A DNA stretch of 59,739 bases from Planctomycetota bacterium. Its GTDB lineage: Bacteria > Planctomycetota > Planctomycetia > Pirellulales > Pirellulaceae. Shown piece by piece: positions 17,894 to 26,756 of this stretch. Each line of letters starts with the position of its first letter. Position 1 is the stretch's first letter. The DNA is taken from the NCBI GenBank assembly GCA_024277285.1, contig JAJRVM010000237.1, positions 1 to 59,739 on the forward strand, written 5' to 3'. The notes under the pieces are model-generated. The model did no database searches, was not told the DNA's origin, and worked only from the letters and a program-made list of their open reading frames with translations. A program made the position numbers and the translations under genes.

Positions 17894-18553
17894 CTAGTGA
17901 GCGTATGCGGCACCATCGCCCGCAAAGTCTTCCGCCATGTCGTAATCGTAGAAGTCCTTGGCAATGTGCACGGACAATCGTTCGATGAAGATATGCTCGA
18001 AATCGCGCGGGTCATTGGCGATCGCCGGAATGGAATGCGATTTGGGGAATGCGAAGTTGCGGTCGCGCGTACGGAAAACTTCTTTGTCGTTCTGCGTAAT
18101 GTCGTAGACCGTGGTCATTACCTCGGCGCGGCCCTTCAACAGGGTCTTGCTCTCGTGCGTACTAAACCCCTCCACGTCAATCGCCACCACCATGTCGGCG
18201 TTCACGCCACGTCCAATTTCGACGTAATCGGTTTCATCCCAGTCGTTGGTATCCATCCAATCGGCGATTTCGTCCTGCCGAACCATCTCGATGTCTTCCA
18301 CCTTGGCGCGTAACATCCGCTCAACGCGCTCCGCGATCCGAGTTGATGTGGCACTATCCCCGTACGTCGACGGATTCATGACACAAACGACGGCAACACG
18401 TTGCCCTTTGAGCCCCGGGTATTTCGCCTCGATCTTGTGCCCATCACCATACGCCAACTGATACAGAACGGCGCAGCCGGACGAACAAGCGATCACCGGT
18501 AATGCCAAGAGGACCAAGAATGCAAGTGTCTGTTGAGATGCTATGCGGCGCAT
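17894..18553 (-). CDS. Putative lipoprotein, unknown function
   Basis: A 219-residue protein beginning MRRIASQQTLAFLVLLALPV, with a signal peptide and a lipobox-like SSGC ending near residue 27. The mature part has an alpha/beta pattern: KGQRVAVVCVMNP (residues 49-61), ARIAERV-type helix (STRIAERVERMLRAK), NADMVVAIDVEGFSTHES and a conserved-looking acidic C-terminus (FYDYDMAEDF). The style resembles outer-membrane-associated lipoproteins that assemble small-molecule or protein complexes, but I do not recognise a characterised family. ATG 18553 is set by the signal peptide. Confidence 0.65.
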   Translation of the reverse strand: MRRIASQQTLAFLVLLALPVIACSSGCAVLYQLAYGDGHKIEAKYPGLKGQRVAVVCVMNPSTYGDSATSTRIAERVERMLRAKVEDIEMVRQDEIADWMDTNDWDETDYVEIGRGVNADMVVAIDVEGFSTHESKTLLKGRAEVMTTVYDITQNDKEVFRTRDRNFAFPKSHSIPAIANDPRDFEHIFIERLSVHIAKDFYDYDMAEDFAGDGAAYAH

Positions 18554-19018
18554 GATAACTCCATTTATCTGGCGCACTGAATGAGGCCGCAGTCGGGAAT
18601 CCCGCCGCGAGGAAACGAACCATAGCGAGCCACGCCAATCGAAGCAATAGAGATTTCCACCACGCTCCAGAGAGGGAGAGAAGGGGAGAGGGGGAGAGGG
18701 GGAGAAGGGGAGACGGGGAGAAGGAGTGGGGGTGCGTTGAAGAAAATGCTCTTGGCGGGCTCTTTCTGCTAACCGAACGCAGCGGCGCCGGGGGGCATGG
18801 GAATGGGGCTTCGTTATTTTTAGGCCCGGAGGGGCGTAGTAAGCCCTGAGCACGAATTCCCTCCAGTTCCACCAAACACCCACCGTTGCATCACGCCCCA
18901 CTCTCCCACTCTCCCACTCTCCCACTGTTCGTTGACGCGGCGAGGAGCGCCATTTAGGATGGGTGTTAGCGGGCGGCTGTTTTGGGGGCTAATGGGTTAA
19001 CAACAAGTGGGACTAACC
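18554..19018. other. Gap with low-complexity purine and pyrimidine tracts
   Basis: No gene seen. A G/A-rich tract (GGGGAGA-type units, about 18670-18730) and a tandem ACTCTCCC tract (about 18898-18925) lie here. Confidence 0.6.
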
Positions 19019-19975
19019 ATGATCGTTCGATGCCAACATCGCATGACACGCGCGACACGCAACGCCGTTCTAGTACTGCTGATCGCCGCTGTTTGGGGGG
19101 CAGGAATCGCCAACACGGACGCCCAAACCAAGAAGGCCCCGAAACGTGCTAAGAAAGCGGCTCCAAAATTTGAAGATATCACGTTGACCACCCGCGATGG
19201 CGTTAAGCTTCGCTGCACTTATTATCCAGGCCCCGAAACCAAACAGACTGTCCCGATGATTCTGGTTCACGACTGGGGAGGCAGCCGTGGCGAACTCCAC
19301 CCGGTGGCACTCTGGATGCAAACGGCCCTGAAACTGACCGTGATCGTTCCCGACCTGCGTGGACACGGTAATAGCATGCGGGTGGCAGGGTTTGAAAAGC
19401 CGATTGACATCTCCAAGTTCAAAGGCAAGAACATGCAAGCGATGCTTGCGGATATCGAAACGTGCAAGTCGTTCCTGCTCAGAGAGAACAATGAAGGCAA
19501 GCTGAACATTGAACAGCTCGGGATCATGGGCACCGGCTTCGGTGCGACGCTGGCACTAAAATGGGCCATTGGCGACTGGAGTGTACGGAACCTGCCGACC
19601 TTCAAGCAAGGTCAGGATATCAAGGCATTGATACTGCTCTCGCCCGACCGGTCTTTTCGAGGTCTCACGATCAATACCGAACTGAAGATGCAACGCATCC
19701 TCGGCCACATTTCCGTTCTGACGATTGTCGGCAAGGAAGACTCAAGCAGCATGAGTGATGCTCAGCGCATTAATAAGGCCATTGAACGTGCGTGGGGCGA
19801 CGAGAGCAAGGAAGCGGCACCGTTCTTCGCCGCGCCAACGTCACTGCAGAGCACGGGATTGTTGAAAGCGCGCGGTACCGGCATCCCAGCACTGATCGCC
19901 AAATTCATCGAATTGCGATTAGTGCGTCGCGGAGAAGATTTCCCCTGGACCGACCGCACAAGCCCGCTGAAGTAG
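19019..19975 (+). CDS. Alpha/beta-hydrolase-fold protein lacking the nucleophile Ser
   Basis: A 318-residue exported protein: signal peptide (NAVLVLLIAAVWGAGIANTDAQ), a Lys-rich segment, then a single alpha/beta-hydrolase domain with ITLTTRDGVKLRCTYYPG, the oxyanion-type loop PMILVHDWGGSRGE (about residue 80) and VIVPDLRGHGNS. Where the GxSxG elbow is expected the sequence is IMGTGFGATLAL, so the serine is Gly, and I see no clear catalytic His near the C-terminus (ALIAKFIELRLVRR). The fold call is firm; catalysis is doubtful, and a binding or scaffold role is possible. A hairpin terminator follows at 20020-20049. Confidence 0.8.
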   Translation: MIVRCQHRMTRATRNAVLVLLIAAVWGAGIANTDAQTKKAPKRAKKAAPKFEDITLTTRDGVKLRCTYYPGPETKQTVPMILVHDWGGSRGELHPVALWMQTALKLTVIVPDLRGHGNSMRVAGFEKPIDISKFKGKNMQAMLADIETCKSFLLRENNEGKLNIEQLGIMGTGFGATLALKWAIGDWSVRNLPTFKQGQDIKALILLSPDRSFRGLTINTELKMQRILGHISVLTIVGKEDSSSMSDAQRINKAIERAWGDESKEAAPFFAAPTSLQSTGLLKARGTGIPALIAKFIELRLVRRGEDFPWTDRTSPLK

Positions 19976-20019
19976 ATGGGGCAATGGTTCCGCAGTCGGC
20001 GTGACGAACCGGTTGTGGC

Positions 20020-20049
20020 TTGAACCGCGTGAGCGGTTACGTTTTTTTC
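20020..20049 (+). terminator. Rho-independent terminator of the hydrolase-fold gene
   Basis: AACCGC, loop GTGA, GCGGTT, then ACG and TTTTTTT. Confidence 0.7.
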
Positions 20050-20106
20050 TTACGACGCTGAGGCAGACTCAAGACGCTGTCCAGCTAGACTCTGGACTCT
20101 CGCCCT

Positions 20107-20796
20107 TCACCCCCTGGCGCGAAAACCGAGTGTCGGTAACGGCACCAAATAAGGAGCCTCACTTGTCGACGCCCGGCGCGCCGGCGTCTCGCGTGCGACG
20201 GAGTCTGCCGGACCAGGCGTCTTGCGTGGAATGACGATTTGCACGCCGATGGGCAATAAGTCCGGGTCGGGCAACACGGCGCGATTCGCCTCGAATATCT
20301 CGTTGGCCCGCCGGGAATCATCCAGATAACGCTGCGCCAGCGACGCCAGAGTGTCACCATCGTGGATCGAGTGTCGTCTGAGCGGCCGAGTGGTGGTATT
20401 CGCCCCACGTGTCGACCCAACGACCCTCCCAGCTCCGTCTTGTCGCGAGTTGTTCGTTTGGAACAGCGGTTGGTATTGGTCGGGCAGACGAGGTGGTGGG
20501 GAGATATTGACCATCGTGCCATGTCCGAGCACCTCGCTGCTCACCTTTTCGGGATCCACCTCCGGCTCGGGCGACAGCGGCTCGAGAGTGGGTGTCTGGA
20601 ATTAGGGCACGGCAACTTGACCGGGCACCTGAAGCGAAACGTCGTCACCCAGCGTCAGTTGGCTGGCGCCGATCAACGGATTCACAGCCGCCATCTCACG
20701 CGGCGCATGGCGAAACGGCAAGGCCCCCAACACTCCGAGAGCCATTACTCCCAACCCCATCGCCAGACGCTTGGTTCCGCTTATTTGTGCCACCAA
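20107..20796 (-). pseudogene. LysM-domain membrane protein interrupted by one in-frame stop
   Basis: Read through, this is one frame of about 229 codons: a membrane segment (RLAMGLGVMALGVLGALPF), a short outer region (AAVNPLIGASQLTLGDDVSLQ), a Pro/Glu-rich linker, and a LysM domain (HSIHDGDTLASLAQRYL...LLPIGVQIVIP) that would bind peptidoglycan. A TAA at 20604-20602 stops it after codon 64. The linker on both sides is continuous (VPGQVAVP, stop, FQTPTLEPLSPEPE) and there is no frameshift. Starts available are TTG 20796 and GTG 20793; a GTG at 20559 could in principle restart without the membrane anchor. Recent pseudogene or a base error. Confidence 0.7.
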
Positions 20797-21163
20797 TTGT
20801 ATTCCCGTGCTGACCGTCCGAGGGTCGGCGACCTATGCCGAGCCACAAAACTCGACAAGCCAACACCATCGAGATCGGTCACATTCTGAGAGCACTATGA
20901 GGCAACCGAGCCAATTCCGGGAAGATTCCACGTATGCACGGTCAGTCGTAACGATCGTGATGGTCAGGAAATCATGCACGGCCACCTGGAGGGATTAACG
21001 TCGTCCGCGCTCGGGAAAGATTCCCGAGCCACATGTGGCTCGGGATTCCATCCCAGGCGGAGGGCGGCGAATGCCTTGTGCCGACTTCACAGCAATAGAG
21101 AGCGCTCAACAGATGGAAACATGCCCGCACTCGGGAAAGATTCCCGAGCCACGCTGGCATCAA
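20797..21163. other. Gap with a duplicated palindrome
   Basis: No gene seen. Two identical 23-bp blocks (21010-21032, 21130-21152) each form the hairpin CTCGGGAA/TTCCCGAG. Beside the first is the 16-bp palindrome GAGCCACATGTGGCTC. Confidence 0.65.
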
Positions 21164-24100
21164 TCATGCATCCTTGGCGCGATTGAACATCCACAGCAGC
21201 GCGGGCGATGCAATGAAGATCGAACTGTACGTCCCGACCAGAACGCCGACCACCAAGGCGAATGCGAACCCGTGAATTCCTTGGCCACCAATGGCATAGA
21301 GGATGGCAACCACGATCAAGGTGGTTAACGAGGTGAGCAACGTACGGCTGAGCGTCTGATTGATGCTCGTGTTAATCATCTCGGACGTCAAGTCTGGACT
21401 CTTACCGCGCACTTCACGAATACGGTCAAACACCACGATCGTATCGTTAAGCGAATAGCCGATAATGGTCAGAAACGCCGCCACGATCGGCAGGCTTATG
21501 CGAAACTCCTCGATCAACAGGAACCCCAGCGGCTTGGCAACGTAGGCACTAATGGCAATCGCGCCTAACGTGATCAAGATGTCGTGCACCAGTGCGATCA
21601 CCGCCGCGACTCCGAACACCACGCGCTGGAACCGAATCCAAATGTAACCAACAATACCAAACAAGCTGGCCACAAGTGCCGCAATCGCCAAGTTGCGAGT
21701 ATCGCCGGCAACCTTACCACCGATCTTACTGGAAGAAGGAAACACCGGCGTATCGGCCAGATCGATCTTCATCTGGTCGAGAATCTGCTGTGCTTCGGCC
21801 TGCGGAACAACCACGCTGATGTACCATTCGTCACTCGAAGCAGCACTCGTCTGTTCCCAGTGAAAGGTGTCATCGGGACAAACGATCAACCCGGGAACAT
21901 CAAGCTGTTTGCTTGCCTCCGAACCCGTGTCCGGCTTGGCATCCTTGGTATTGTCGCTCTTCTTTGAACCCTCTTTGTTTTGCAAGTCATAGTAGTGGTT
22001 GTAGGCCGCCTTGATCTTCTCGCGCAACGTAGGAGCGTTGATCTCGTCGCCAAACGTCAAGACCGCGACCGTCTTGACGCTGCGTAGCGTGTCCGCAGAT
22101 GCCGTGGTCTCTTCTTTATCATCACCACTTGCCTTCGCCGCATCTCCTTTGCTTTCCCCAGCCTGGGTATCCGTCGCCTTGGTTGACGCTTCTTCGGCCA
22201 GCGGCTGCTTTGCCGCAGCGCCGTCAGCAGACTCCTTCTTCTCCGCCTCATCCTGCGGACGGGGCCCTGCCCAAGCCAACAGCTTGTCCGACGGCAAATC
22301 ATCGCGCATGCTGGTCGAACCATCGGCAGGAGCCTTTTTCGGTTCCTTCTTCGCAGGCTCCTTCTTCGCAGGTTCCTTCTTAGCAGATTCCGTCTTCGCA
22401 GGTTCCGTCTTCGCAGGTTCCTTCTTAGCAGGTTCCGTCTTTGTTGGTTCCGTCTTAGCAGGCTCCGTTTTTGTTGGCGCGGGTTGCGCGGCATCAGGCT
22501 TGGCGGCAGCCGGACCGTTCGCATTCTGTGTGGGCTGAGCGGTTGAAGCTCCGCCGAATTCGACCTCAGAGTACGGCTCTTCTTTCAGATCGCCAAAGTC
22601 CATGGTGTACGTTTGTAATTCACTTTCCCCAGTGGGATCGCGAAACACGGCCTTGATTGCCGCTTCCAGGACTTTGACATCCTGGTCCTGAATGTCCGCA
22701 TCGACCTTATAGACCGTATTAGGATCTCGTCCCTCTACGCTAACCGTATTGACGAGACATTTGACGGGGGAGCCGGTGGTCGCCTTCTCTTTGAAATAAT
22801 CATCCAGCCGTTTTCGCACATCTTCGGGCGGAACCGACTTTTCCAGCACCATGGTAACGGACAAGCCGCCATTGAAATCGATATCGAAAATCTCTTTGCC
22901 ACGCATCCCGACCGCCACCAATCCGACGACGATCAACAGCAGGGAAATACCGATCGCCAGTTGCCGTTTCCCGAGAAAGTCCAGTTTCGTGGCACCGAGG
23001 ATTCTCCACATCTTGAGATCGGTGATCCAGTGGTGTCGTTCGGCGATGTCAAAGACGACTCGCGAGCAAAAGATGGCCGTGAACATACTCATGAGGATAC
23101 CGAGGATTAACGTCACGGCGAATCCTCGAATCTGGTCCGTACCGATGGCATAGAGCACGAATGCCGTTATCAAGGTGGTCACGTTGGCATCGACAATGGT
23201 TGTGGTTGCGCGACCAAACCCGTTACGTATTGCCATGCGCAGCGCGGATCCGCGCGCAAGTTCCTCACGAATACGTTCAAATATCAGCACATTCGCATCA
23301 ACCGACATACCGATGGTTAACACCAACCCCGCCAACCCGGGCAAGGTAAGTGGTGCGTTGAGCATCACCATCATGGCCATAATCATCAGCAGGTTCATCA
23401 GCAGCGCGGCACAAGCAACGAGGCCTGAGAATCGGTAGTAGACGGCCACAAAAAGCAAGACCGCCGCCAAGGAAACCTTAATCGAGAATGTTCCCTTGCG
23501 GATGGTATCATCACCCAACATCGAGCCGATCTGGTTCTGGCTGATCGGTTCCTTTTTCAGCGTGGCAGGCAATCGTCCAGCGCGCAGGATCCCGACCAGG
23601 AAATCGACCTCTTCCTTGGTGAAATCACCGGTAATCCGGCCACTGTCACTGATCGTGGTGATCAACCTGGGAAACGACAACAGCCGCTCGTCCAGCATGA
23701 TCGCCAAATGCCGGTAGAAGGGTGGCTGCGCATCCATATCGGGACGATTCGAGCTGGTCAACAAGCTGAATAGCTTCGCACCTTCGCCCACCAAGCGGAA
23801 ATTGACACACGGGTTCAAGTACTCGTCCGTGCTTGCCGAGACGACTCCCAAGTTATCACCGGTCACATTGCAACCGTCATTGGTCGCCAGCAGCACGTCG
23901 AGATTCTTGACGCCATTGGCTTCAAGAAACTTGTCCAACCCCTCACTGCTGCTCTCGATCGTGCCGATATCACCGAGCGTCACGATGCGACCGGTACTTG
24001 CGTTACGCAAGATGGTGTCGCCAAGCTCGGCGGCTTTCAATTTCTCTTTGGCGGCCTCTGCCCAGAACCCCACCATTTCGCCGTCCACCATAACTCGTTT

Positions 24101-24292
24101 CTGAAAACGGTTGGGGCCTTGCGATTGTTGTTGGGCAGCCGCAATGATTGCCGCATGATCACGGCGGTTGGCGACAATACGAAACTCCAATCGCCCCGCC
24201 GTGCCGATCTGCGTCTTGATCACCTCGACTTCTTCTGTTTCTACCTCGGGAATAATGATCTCGACTTGCCGTTCGCCATAGGGGCGAATCAC
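21164..24292 (-). CDS. secDF: Protein translocase subunit SecDF, main part (after in-frame stop)
   Basis: Membrane component that uses the proton gradient to help complete Sec-dependent export. The 1042-residue frame holds the rest of SecD: GTAGRLEFRIVANR, the GFWAEA/ITGDFT periplasmic part, TM helices with LPGLAGLVLTIGMSVDANVLIFERIREEL, then SecF (FDIDFNGGLSVTMVLEKS, IAISAYVAKPLGFLLIEEFRISLPIVAAFLTIIGYSLNDTIVVFDRIRE). Between the SecF periplasmic parts is a long K/E/P/A/T linker of repeated KTEPA and KKEPA units, absent from typical SecF. It starts at GTG 24292, one codon after the TAA that ends the SecD N-terminal fragment in the same frame, so one protein is expected ancestrally. Confidence 0.85.
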   Translation of the reverse strand: MIRPYGERQVEIIIPEVETEEVEVIKTQIGTAGRLEFRIVANRRDHAAIIAAAQQQSQGPNRFQKRVMVDGEMVGFWAEAAKEKLKAAELGDTILRNASTGRIVTLGDIGTIESSSEGLDKFLEANGVKNLDVLLATNDGCNVTGDNLGVVSASTDEYLNPCVNFRLVGEGAKLFSLLTSSNRPDMDAQPPFYRHLAIMLDERLLSFPRLITTISDSGRITGDFTKEEVDFLVGILRAGRLPATLKKEPISQNQIGSMLGDDTIRKGTFSIKVSLAAVLLFVAVYYRFSGLVACAALLMNLLMIMAMMVMLNAPLTLPGLAGLVLTIGMSVDANVLIFERIREELARGSALRMAIRNGFGRATTTIVDANVTTLITAFVLYAIGTDQIRGFAVTLILGILMSMFTAIFCSRVVFDIAERHHWITDLKMWRILGATKLDFLGKRQLAIGISLLLIVVGLVAVGMRGKEIFDIDFNGGLSVTMVLEKSVPPEDVRKRLDDYFKEKATTGSPVKCLVNTVSVEGRDPNTVYKVDADIQDQDVKVLEAAIKAVFRDPTGESELQTYTMDFGDLKEEPYSEVEFGGASTAQPTQNANGPAAAKPDAAQPAPTKTEPAKTEPTKTEPAKKEPAKTEPAKTESAKKEPAKKEPAKKEPKKAPADGSTSMRDDLPSDKLLAWAGPRPQDEAEKKESADGAAAKQPLAEEASTKATDTQAGESKGDAAKASGDDKEETTASADTLRSVKTVAVLTFGDEINAPTLREKIKAAYNHYYDLQNKEGSKKSDNTKDAKPDTGSEASKQLDVPGLIVCPDDTFHWEQTSAASSDEWYISVVVPQAEAQQILDQMKIDLADTPVFPSSSKIGGKVAGDTRNLAIAALVASLFGIVGYIWIRFQRVVFGVAAVIALVHDILITLGAIAISAYVAKPLGFLLIEEFRISLPIVAAFLTIIGYSLNDTIVVFDRIREVRGKSPDLTSEMINTSINQTLSRTLLTSLTTLIVVAILYAIGGQGIHGFAFALVVGVLVGTYSSIFIASPALLWMFNRAKDA

Positions 24293-24295
24293 AAT

Positions 24296-24715
24296 TTACT
24301 TCGTCCCGCTCGGGTTGATCCGGTTGGTCAATGCCTGGACCAGATCATTCATATTAATACGCCCGGCCTCGTCTTCCGTTTTCCCCGCCTCGCTGCGGCC
24401 GCTGGTATCGATCTCGTAGACCAGAATAACGCCACCCTTCAGGTCGACGCCCAACGGGATCTTGAAGCTCCCCTTCTCGCTATCCCAGGCGCGCGAAAGC
24501 ACCAGCAACGAGAGCGTGATCGACATGAAGATCAAGCCGATCTTGAACTCATATCCGCGCATGCGCAGCGCGCGCGCCGCCAACGTGCCAAGCACATAAG
24601 GCAGCACGAAAACCAAGGCAAAAATGCCGAAGATGTAAGCGACCTTGAGCACTTGGTCAACAAACGTTTGCTGCTCTTGGGCCAGCAAAAGGGGGAAGCA
24701 CATAGTATCGAGCAT
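24296..24715 (-). CDS. secD: SecD N-terminal fragment
   Basis: A 139-residue frame with two membrane segments (VAYIFGIFALVFVLPYVLGTLAA and IGLIFMSITLSLLVLSRAW), the SecD signature IPLGVDLKGGVILVYEID and the first half of the conserved segment ALTNRINPSGTK. The next codon is TAA (24298-24296), followed in frame by IVIRPYGERQVEIIIPE of the downstream ORF. E. coli SecD reads NRVNQLGVAEPVV at this place, so the stop replaces a residue aligned with Glu, most simply GAA to TAA. Function would need readthrough, re-initiation with reassembly of the two pieces, or an error in the sequence. Confidence 0.8.
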   Translation of the reverse strand: MLDTMCFPLLLAQEQQTFVDQVLKVAYIFGIFALVFVLPYVLGTLAARALRMRGYEFKIGLIFMSITLSLLVLSRAWDSEKGSFKIPLGVDLKGGVILVYEIDTSGRSEAGKTEDEAGRINMNDLVQALTNRINPSGTK

Positions 24716-24778
24716 GGCAGGAACTTCCTAATTCCCGGAAACTATTGGGAGCCAGAAATGGTGAATGTGACTGATGAA

Positions 24779-25228
24779 CTAGCCGTTATTTAACGAATCG
24801 GTCTCCGCATTGAGAACCCGAGCAATCGCGCTACGTTGCACTTTCAACTTGGTATTTGAACTGTCGTCGACGACAAGGGTGACCTCTTCTGCGTTCTTTG
24901 AAATCGAGACAACCGCTCCGTAGATACCGCCGATCGTCACGACACGATCATTCCGCTTCAGATTCTGCAGCATGTTCACCAGATCAGCTTTCTTGCGCCG
25001 TTCTGGCCGAATCATCAGGAAATAAAACAACACCGCGATCATCAGGAACGGAAACGCGTTTCTCAGCAAGCTGGCCATGTCAAAAGGCTTGGCCGGTGCC
25101 GCCTCCTGTGCGAACAGCAACCCCGAAGACACGCCATCGGCGAATCGATCGATCGCGAACTGCTTCATTGCGAAAACGGTCGTCGCCAACGATGCAGTGG
25201 CCAACGGTATCATCGCGAACTGCGGCAT
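24779..25228 (-). CDS. yajC: Preprotein translocase accessory subunit YajC
   Basis: Small single-span partner of SecDF. The 149-residue protein has an unusually long N-terminal part (MPQFAMIPLATASLATT...) that looks like a signal segment, then the membrane helix NAFPFLMIAVLFYFLMIRPERRKK (about residues 57-80) and the family domain DLVNMLQNLKRNDRVVTIGGIYGAVVSI. ATG 25228 is chosen because AGGAAAGGG lies 6 bases upstream. It is 63 bp upstream of secD on the same strand, the usual order. Confidence 0.93.
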   Translation of the reverse strand: MPQFAMIPLATASLATTVFAMKQFAIDRFADGVSSGLLFAQEAAPAKPFDMASLLRNAFPFLMIAVLFYFLMIRPERRKKADLVNMLQNLKRNDRVVTIGGIYGAVVSISKNAEEVTLVVDDSSNTKLKVQRSAIARVLNAETDSLNNG

Positions 25229-25616
25229 CTGATGCCCTTTCCTGATCAATGTGCCTGATCAAAATGATAGCTGGCAGCCAGAGTGTGAGTCGTACAGGGA
25301 AGGGACTCGCGCAGCGGTCATGCCATGGCACCCGGTCGCCGCCCCGCAAGGCAGCGAGGGCCGACAAACACTCCGCTCCAAGGCAGTCCCGCCTGAGGGA
25401 CCCCCGTAATGACCGGCCACCGCAAACAGAAAACGGCCCGACGGCAACACCCGGACGGGCCGACTCCCGATTGAGTAGCGAGTTATCATAAGGCCTTGCG
25501 CCGCAACGAGCAAGGGCAGCAGACGTGGGGCCAATGAATTCACGGCACGACTGGCCGGAACGTCACTCGGCCCACTCCAACCGGGCGCGGATCGCGGTGC
25601 CCCCCCCCATCGCATG
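25229..25616. other. Gap between tgt and yajC
   Basis: No gene seen. It carries the tgt terminator at 25430-25462; the yajC promoter presumably lies between that and 25228. Confidence 0.55.
25430..25462 (-). terminator. Rho-independent terminator downstream of tgt
   Basis: On the minus strand CGGCCCG, a 15-base loop, CGGGCCG and then TTTT. It separates the tgt unit from yajC-secDF. Confidence 0.7.
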
Positions 25617-26756
25617 CTAATCCTCGTGCGACCCCAACGGAGCGACCTGCCAAGAAGCCATTTTCTGGTGATAGAACTCCAGAAACCGGTCCGCAGCGAT
25701 CGCGGCACGAATGTCGCACACCAGGCGCTGATAATAAGTCAGATTGTGGATCGACAACAGAATCGGCCCAAGCATCTCTTTGGCCTTGAACAGGTGATGC
25801 AAATAGCCTCGACTGTGACCGCATGCGGCACATTCGCAGTGCTCCTCAAGCGGCCGGACATCGCGACGGTGCACCTGATTGCGCAGCCGCAACGCCCCTT
25901 GGTCGGTAAATGCCAGCGCGTTACGCCCGTTGCGGGTCGGCATCACACAGTCAAACAGATCAATACCGCGGCGCACGGACTCCAGAATATCCTGCGGTCG
26001 TCCGACGCCCATGAGATAGCGAGGGCGATCGGCCGGCAGGACAGGACAAGTGGCTTCCAACATCGCCGCCATCTCGTCAGCCGTCTCTCCCACACTCAAA
26101 CCACCCACGGCATAGCCGGGGAAATCGAGCGCAACCAACTGTTCGGCACACCACTGCCGTAACCCTCTGTCGAGCCCGCCCTGTACGATCGCAAAAAGTG
26201 CTTGATCGGGGCGCCGAGCAGCCTGCTTACAGCGGCGCGCCCACTGCACCGTCCGCTGGCATGCCGCCTGAACCACTTCATGCGATGCCGGTAGTGCGAC
26301 CACTTGGTCCAACACCATGGCCACGTCGCTGCCCAACGCCTCTTGAATCTCAACCGCTCGCTCTGGCGATAACGTCAATAAACTGCCGTCAACATGCGAA
26401 CGAAAAACGACCGATTCGTCCGTGATCTTGGTCAGCCGCTCAAGGCTGAATACCTGAAAACCACCGCTATCGGTCAAGATGGGCCCGTCCCAACCCATGA
26501 ACTGATGCAGCCCCCCCAAATGTTGAACAACCTCGGCTCCTGGCCGCAGAGCGAGATGATAAGTGTTGCCCAACACCATCTGCGCCCCCGTGCCGCGCAG
26601 TAACTCGGCGGTCAGCCCCTTGACAGTTCCCTGCGTGCCAACCGGCATGAAAGCAGGCAACTGCACCGCACCGTGGGGCGTGGTAAAGATGGCGCGGCGC
26701 GCAGCACACTCGGTGCTGGTCGACAGCAATTGAAACGAAAACGCAGAAGCAGGCAT
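25617..26756 (-). CDS. tgt: tRNA-guanine (queuine) transglycosylase
   Basis: Exchanges G34 of GUN-anticodon tRNAs for preQ1 on the way to queuosine. The 379-residue protein has [28 protein letters not shown], the active-site [12 protein letters not shown] (about residue 95), [36 protein letters not shown] with the second catalytic Asp, and the zinc site [21 protein letters not shown]...SIHN. ATG 26756 shares its A with the TGA of the upstream TPR/alpha-CTD gene (TGATG), implying coupled translation. A terminator lies downstream, before yajC. Confidence 0.96.
   Translation of the reverse strand: MPASAFSFQLLSTSTECAARRAIFTTPHGAVQLPAFMPVGTQGTVKGLTAELLRGTGAQMVLGNTYHLALRPGAEVVQHLGGLHQFMGWDGPILTDSGGFQVFSLERLTKITDESVVFRSHVDGSLLTLSPERAVEIQEALGSDVAMVLDQVVALPASHEVVQAACQRTVQWARRCKQAARRPDQALFAIVQGGLDRGLRQWCAEQLVALDFPGYAVGGLSVGETADEMAAMLEATCPVLPADRPRYLMGVGRPQDILESVRRGIDLFDCVMPTRNGRNALAFTDQGALRLRNQVHRRDVRPLEEHCECAACGHSRGYLHHLFKAKEMLGPILLSIHNLTYYQRLVCDIRAAIAADRFLEFYHQKMASWQVAPLGSHED

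Noticed and set aside
20107..24715. Genome-wide stop codon reassignment as the cause of in-frame TAA and TAG
   Set aside because: TAA, TAG and TGA all end ordinary genes in the window (ispA and xseA with TAA, dxs and xseB with TAG, dapF and tgt's upstream neighbour with TGA).
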